A stretch of 6,411 nt of DNA from Candidatus Peribacteria bacterium (GTDB taxonomy: Bacteria; Patescibacteriota; Gracilibacteria; UBA1369; LOWO2-01-FULL-3): contig CALRHQ010000052.1 of assembly GCA_943359415.1 (NCBI GenBank), positions 1 through 6,411 on the forward strand. Reading direction: 5' to 3'. The notes beneath the pieces were generated by a model, which was given only the letters and a program-made list of their open reading frames with translations, did no database searches and had not been told where the DNA came from. A program made the position numbers and the translations under genes. Shown piece by piece: positions 5,345 through 6,411 of the stretch. Position 1 is the first letter of the stretch. The number at the start of each line of letters is the position of its first letter.

Positions 5345-6411
5345 GTGAAAAAAATGCAAAATTTTAATTGTCACAGATTAATTGCGCAAGGTTTTGCAGT
5401 CACAATTTTGTGCCTTATATTTCCACTTACAGCTTTTGCTTCATATTCAGGAGATATTTCAATCAATTCAAAAGATATACGATTTTCGACAGATACTTTT
5501 ATGGAAGGAAAAAACATAAGAGTATATGCAACAGTAGTAAATCAAAGTGGATTAGATTTGCTTGGAGTAGTTAGATTTTACGCAAACGGAACTCAAATAG
5601 GTGGAGATCAAGCAATCTCTATTTTCAAGCATAAAACAGATGATGTATTTATGGACTGGGTTCCACTAAATTACGGTGAAGTGAAAATTGCAGTCAAAAT
5701 TTTCCCATGGGAACCGGAAATAGATGATCCAAATAACAACTGGATCGTTGATTACATAAATGTCATACAAGATTCAGACCATGACGGAATAACAAATTCA
5801 GAAGATACAGATATGGATGGAGATAACGTAGTCAATGAAACCGATGCATTCCCGCTAGACCCAAAAGAACAACACGATACAGACGGAGACTCCAAAGGCG
5901 ACAATCTTGACTCTGATGATGATAATGACGGTGTACCTGATCAATTAGACGGCATGCCTCTTGATCCAAATGAAACATTAGATACAGATAAAGATGGAAT
6001 AGGAAATAATGCAGACTTGGACGATGACGGCGACGGGCTTTCAGAAGCAGAAGAACTAAAGGCAGGAACAGATCCTCTAAAAGCGGACACAGACGGAGAC
6101 GGGATGAACGACAAAACCGATGCGTTTCCCTTAGACTCAAAAGAACAGGTGGACACAGATCATGACAAAATTGGAAACAACACCGATACAAATGATGACA
6201 ACGACTCATTACCCGACACATCAGATCCATTTCCTTTAAACACATCACCTGTTCCGGAAGTGACAAATGACACCCCCATAGTTGATTTAAACGGCAAAAT
6301 AACTTTCGATGCATCCCCTTCTTACGACAAAGATGGCAACATAACCTCCTATATATGGGAAATTATAGAAACCCCAGATTCAAACAAAAACCCTTCACCA
6401 TCGACAACATC
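5345..6411 (+). CDS. Secreted CARDB-like / TSP3-repeat / PKD protein (partial, N-terminal part)
   Basis: The reading frame is open to the right edge, giving 355 complete codons. The chosen start is GTG 5345 (MKKMQNF...), which gives a Lys-rich n-region. ATG 5354 is an in-frame alternative. Residues 12-32 form a hydrophobic stretch ending TAFA before SYSG, a typical signal peptidase I site after A32. Residues 37-142 are beta-rich and resemble a CARDB/Ig-like domain (IRVYATVVNQSG, VVRFYANGTQIGG). Residues 143-298 are Asp-rich thrombospondin type-3-like repeats expected to bind calcium. Residues from about 312 begin a PKD domain (ITFDASPSYDKDGNITSYIWE). Such proteins are exported and act at the cell surface or outside it, often in adhesion or as stalks. 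The gene begins 11 bases after the gyrA stop on the same strand, and I see neither a terminator nor a Shine-Dalgarno sequence between them, so read-through from gyrA is likely. Anchor and effector domains lie beyond the window. Confidence 0.88.
   Translation, partial: MKKMQNFNCHRLIAQGFAVTILCLIFPLTAFASYSGDISINSKDIRFSTDTFMEGKNIRVYATVVNQSGLDLLGVVRFYANGTQIGGDQAISIFKHKTDDVFMDWVPLNYGEVKIAVKIFPWEPEIDDPNNNWIVDYINVIQDSDHDGITNSEDTDMDGDNVVNETDAFPLDPKEQHDTDGDSKGDNLDSDDDNDGVPDQLDGMPLDPNETLDTDKDGIGNNADLDDDGDGLSEAEELKAGTDPLKADTDGDGMNDKTDAFPLDSKEQVDTDHDKIGNNTDTNDDNDSLPDTSDPFPLNTSPVPEVTNDTPIVDLNGKITFDASPSYDKDGNITSYIWEIIETPDSNKNPSPSTT
5771..6240 (+). repeat. Thrombospondin type-3-like Asp-rich repeat block (protein-level)
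   Basis: Within the secreted protein, a D-x-[FM]-P-L-[DN] motif recurs with its Asp at residues 167, 202, 259 and 294. The spacings are 35, 57 and 35. Each 35-residue unit reads roughly DxFPLDxxE, then DTDxDxxGNN, then DxDDDxDGxxD. The second unit carries a 22-residue insertion of the common bacterial type, with EELKAGTDPLKADTDGDG. The first and third anchors are also alike at DNA level (from 5840 and from 6116, 276 bases apart), with mostly third-position changes. Confidence 0.8.

Noticed and set aside
5368..5574. 68-codon plus-strand open frame near the start of the secreted-protein gene
   Set aside because: It overlaps the frame encoding the signal peptide and CARDB-like domain, which continues open to the window edge. 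It encodes nothing recognisable.
5832..6314. 160-codon minus-strand open frame, and a 71-codon one inside it at 5941-6156
   Set aside because: Both lie opposite the Asp-rich repeat block. The repeated GAT/GAC pattern removes stops in opposite frames, and the translations are low-complexity without any recognisable domain.
1..6411. CRISPR array, tRNA, rRNA, insertion sequence or prophage
   Set aside because: I saw no spaced direct repeats, tRNA-like cloverleaf, conserved rRNA motif, transposase, integrase or terminal inverted repeats. The window is almost fully covered by the four genes.

Overview
The window is AT-rich bacterial DNA (GC roughly 40% by eye) with four genes and almost no intergenic space. 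It looks like a Candidate Phyla Radiation (Patescibacteria) genome. The reasons are a stand-alone VirB4-like ATPase of the form common in that group, a GyrA with a long charged N-terminal extension, and largely Shine-Dalgarno-poor starts. A Peregrinibacteria-like lineage is plausible but not proven. UGA is a stop here: one gene ends in TGA, and no long reading frame contains an in-frame TGA. This argues against the recoded Absconditabacteria (SR1) and BD1-5 Gracilibacteria.

Layout. (1) Bases 1-155, plus strand: the last 50 codons of an S41-family C-terminal processing protease, cut by the left edge. (2) Bases 158-2518, minus strand: a complete 786-residue VirB4/TraC-like ATPase, convergent with the protease and separated from it by only 2 bases. 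(3) Bases 2519-2606: an 88-base divergent control region. It holds a good sigma-70-type promoter for the ATPase, a 12-bp palindrome, and several competing start signals for the gene on its right. (4) Bases 2607-5333, plus strand: a complete gyrA, with catalytic tyrosine, six C-terminal blades and a degenerate GyrA box. (5) From base 5345 to the right edge, plus strand: the first 355 codons of a secreted protein made of signal peptide, CARDB-like domain, thrombospondin type-3-like calcium-binding repeats and the start of a PKD domain. It lies 11 bases after gyrA and runs off the window.

The genes do not form one obvious pathway. GyrA is housekeeping. The VirB4-like ATPase would power a type IV secretion or DNA-transport type envelope machine, but no partner gene is visible. 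The protease and the repeat protein act outside the membrane. I see no mobile element, CRISPR array, tRNA or rRNA, and no convincing new multi-gene system. The points most worth following are the start region of gyrA, the charged GyrA extension with its altered GyrA box, and the regular 35-residue repeat architecture of the secreted protein.
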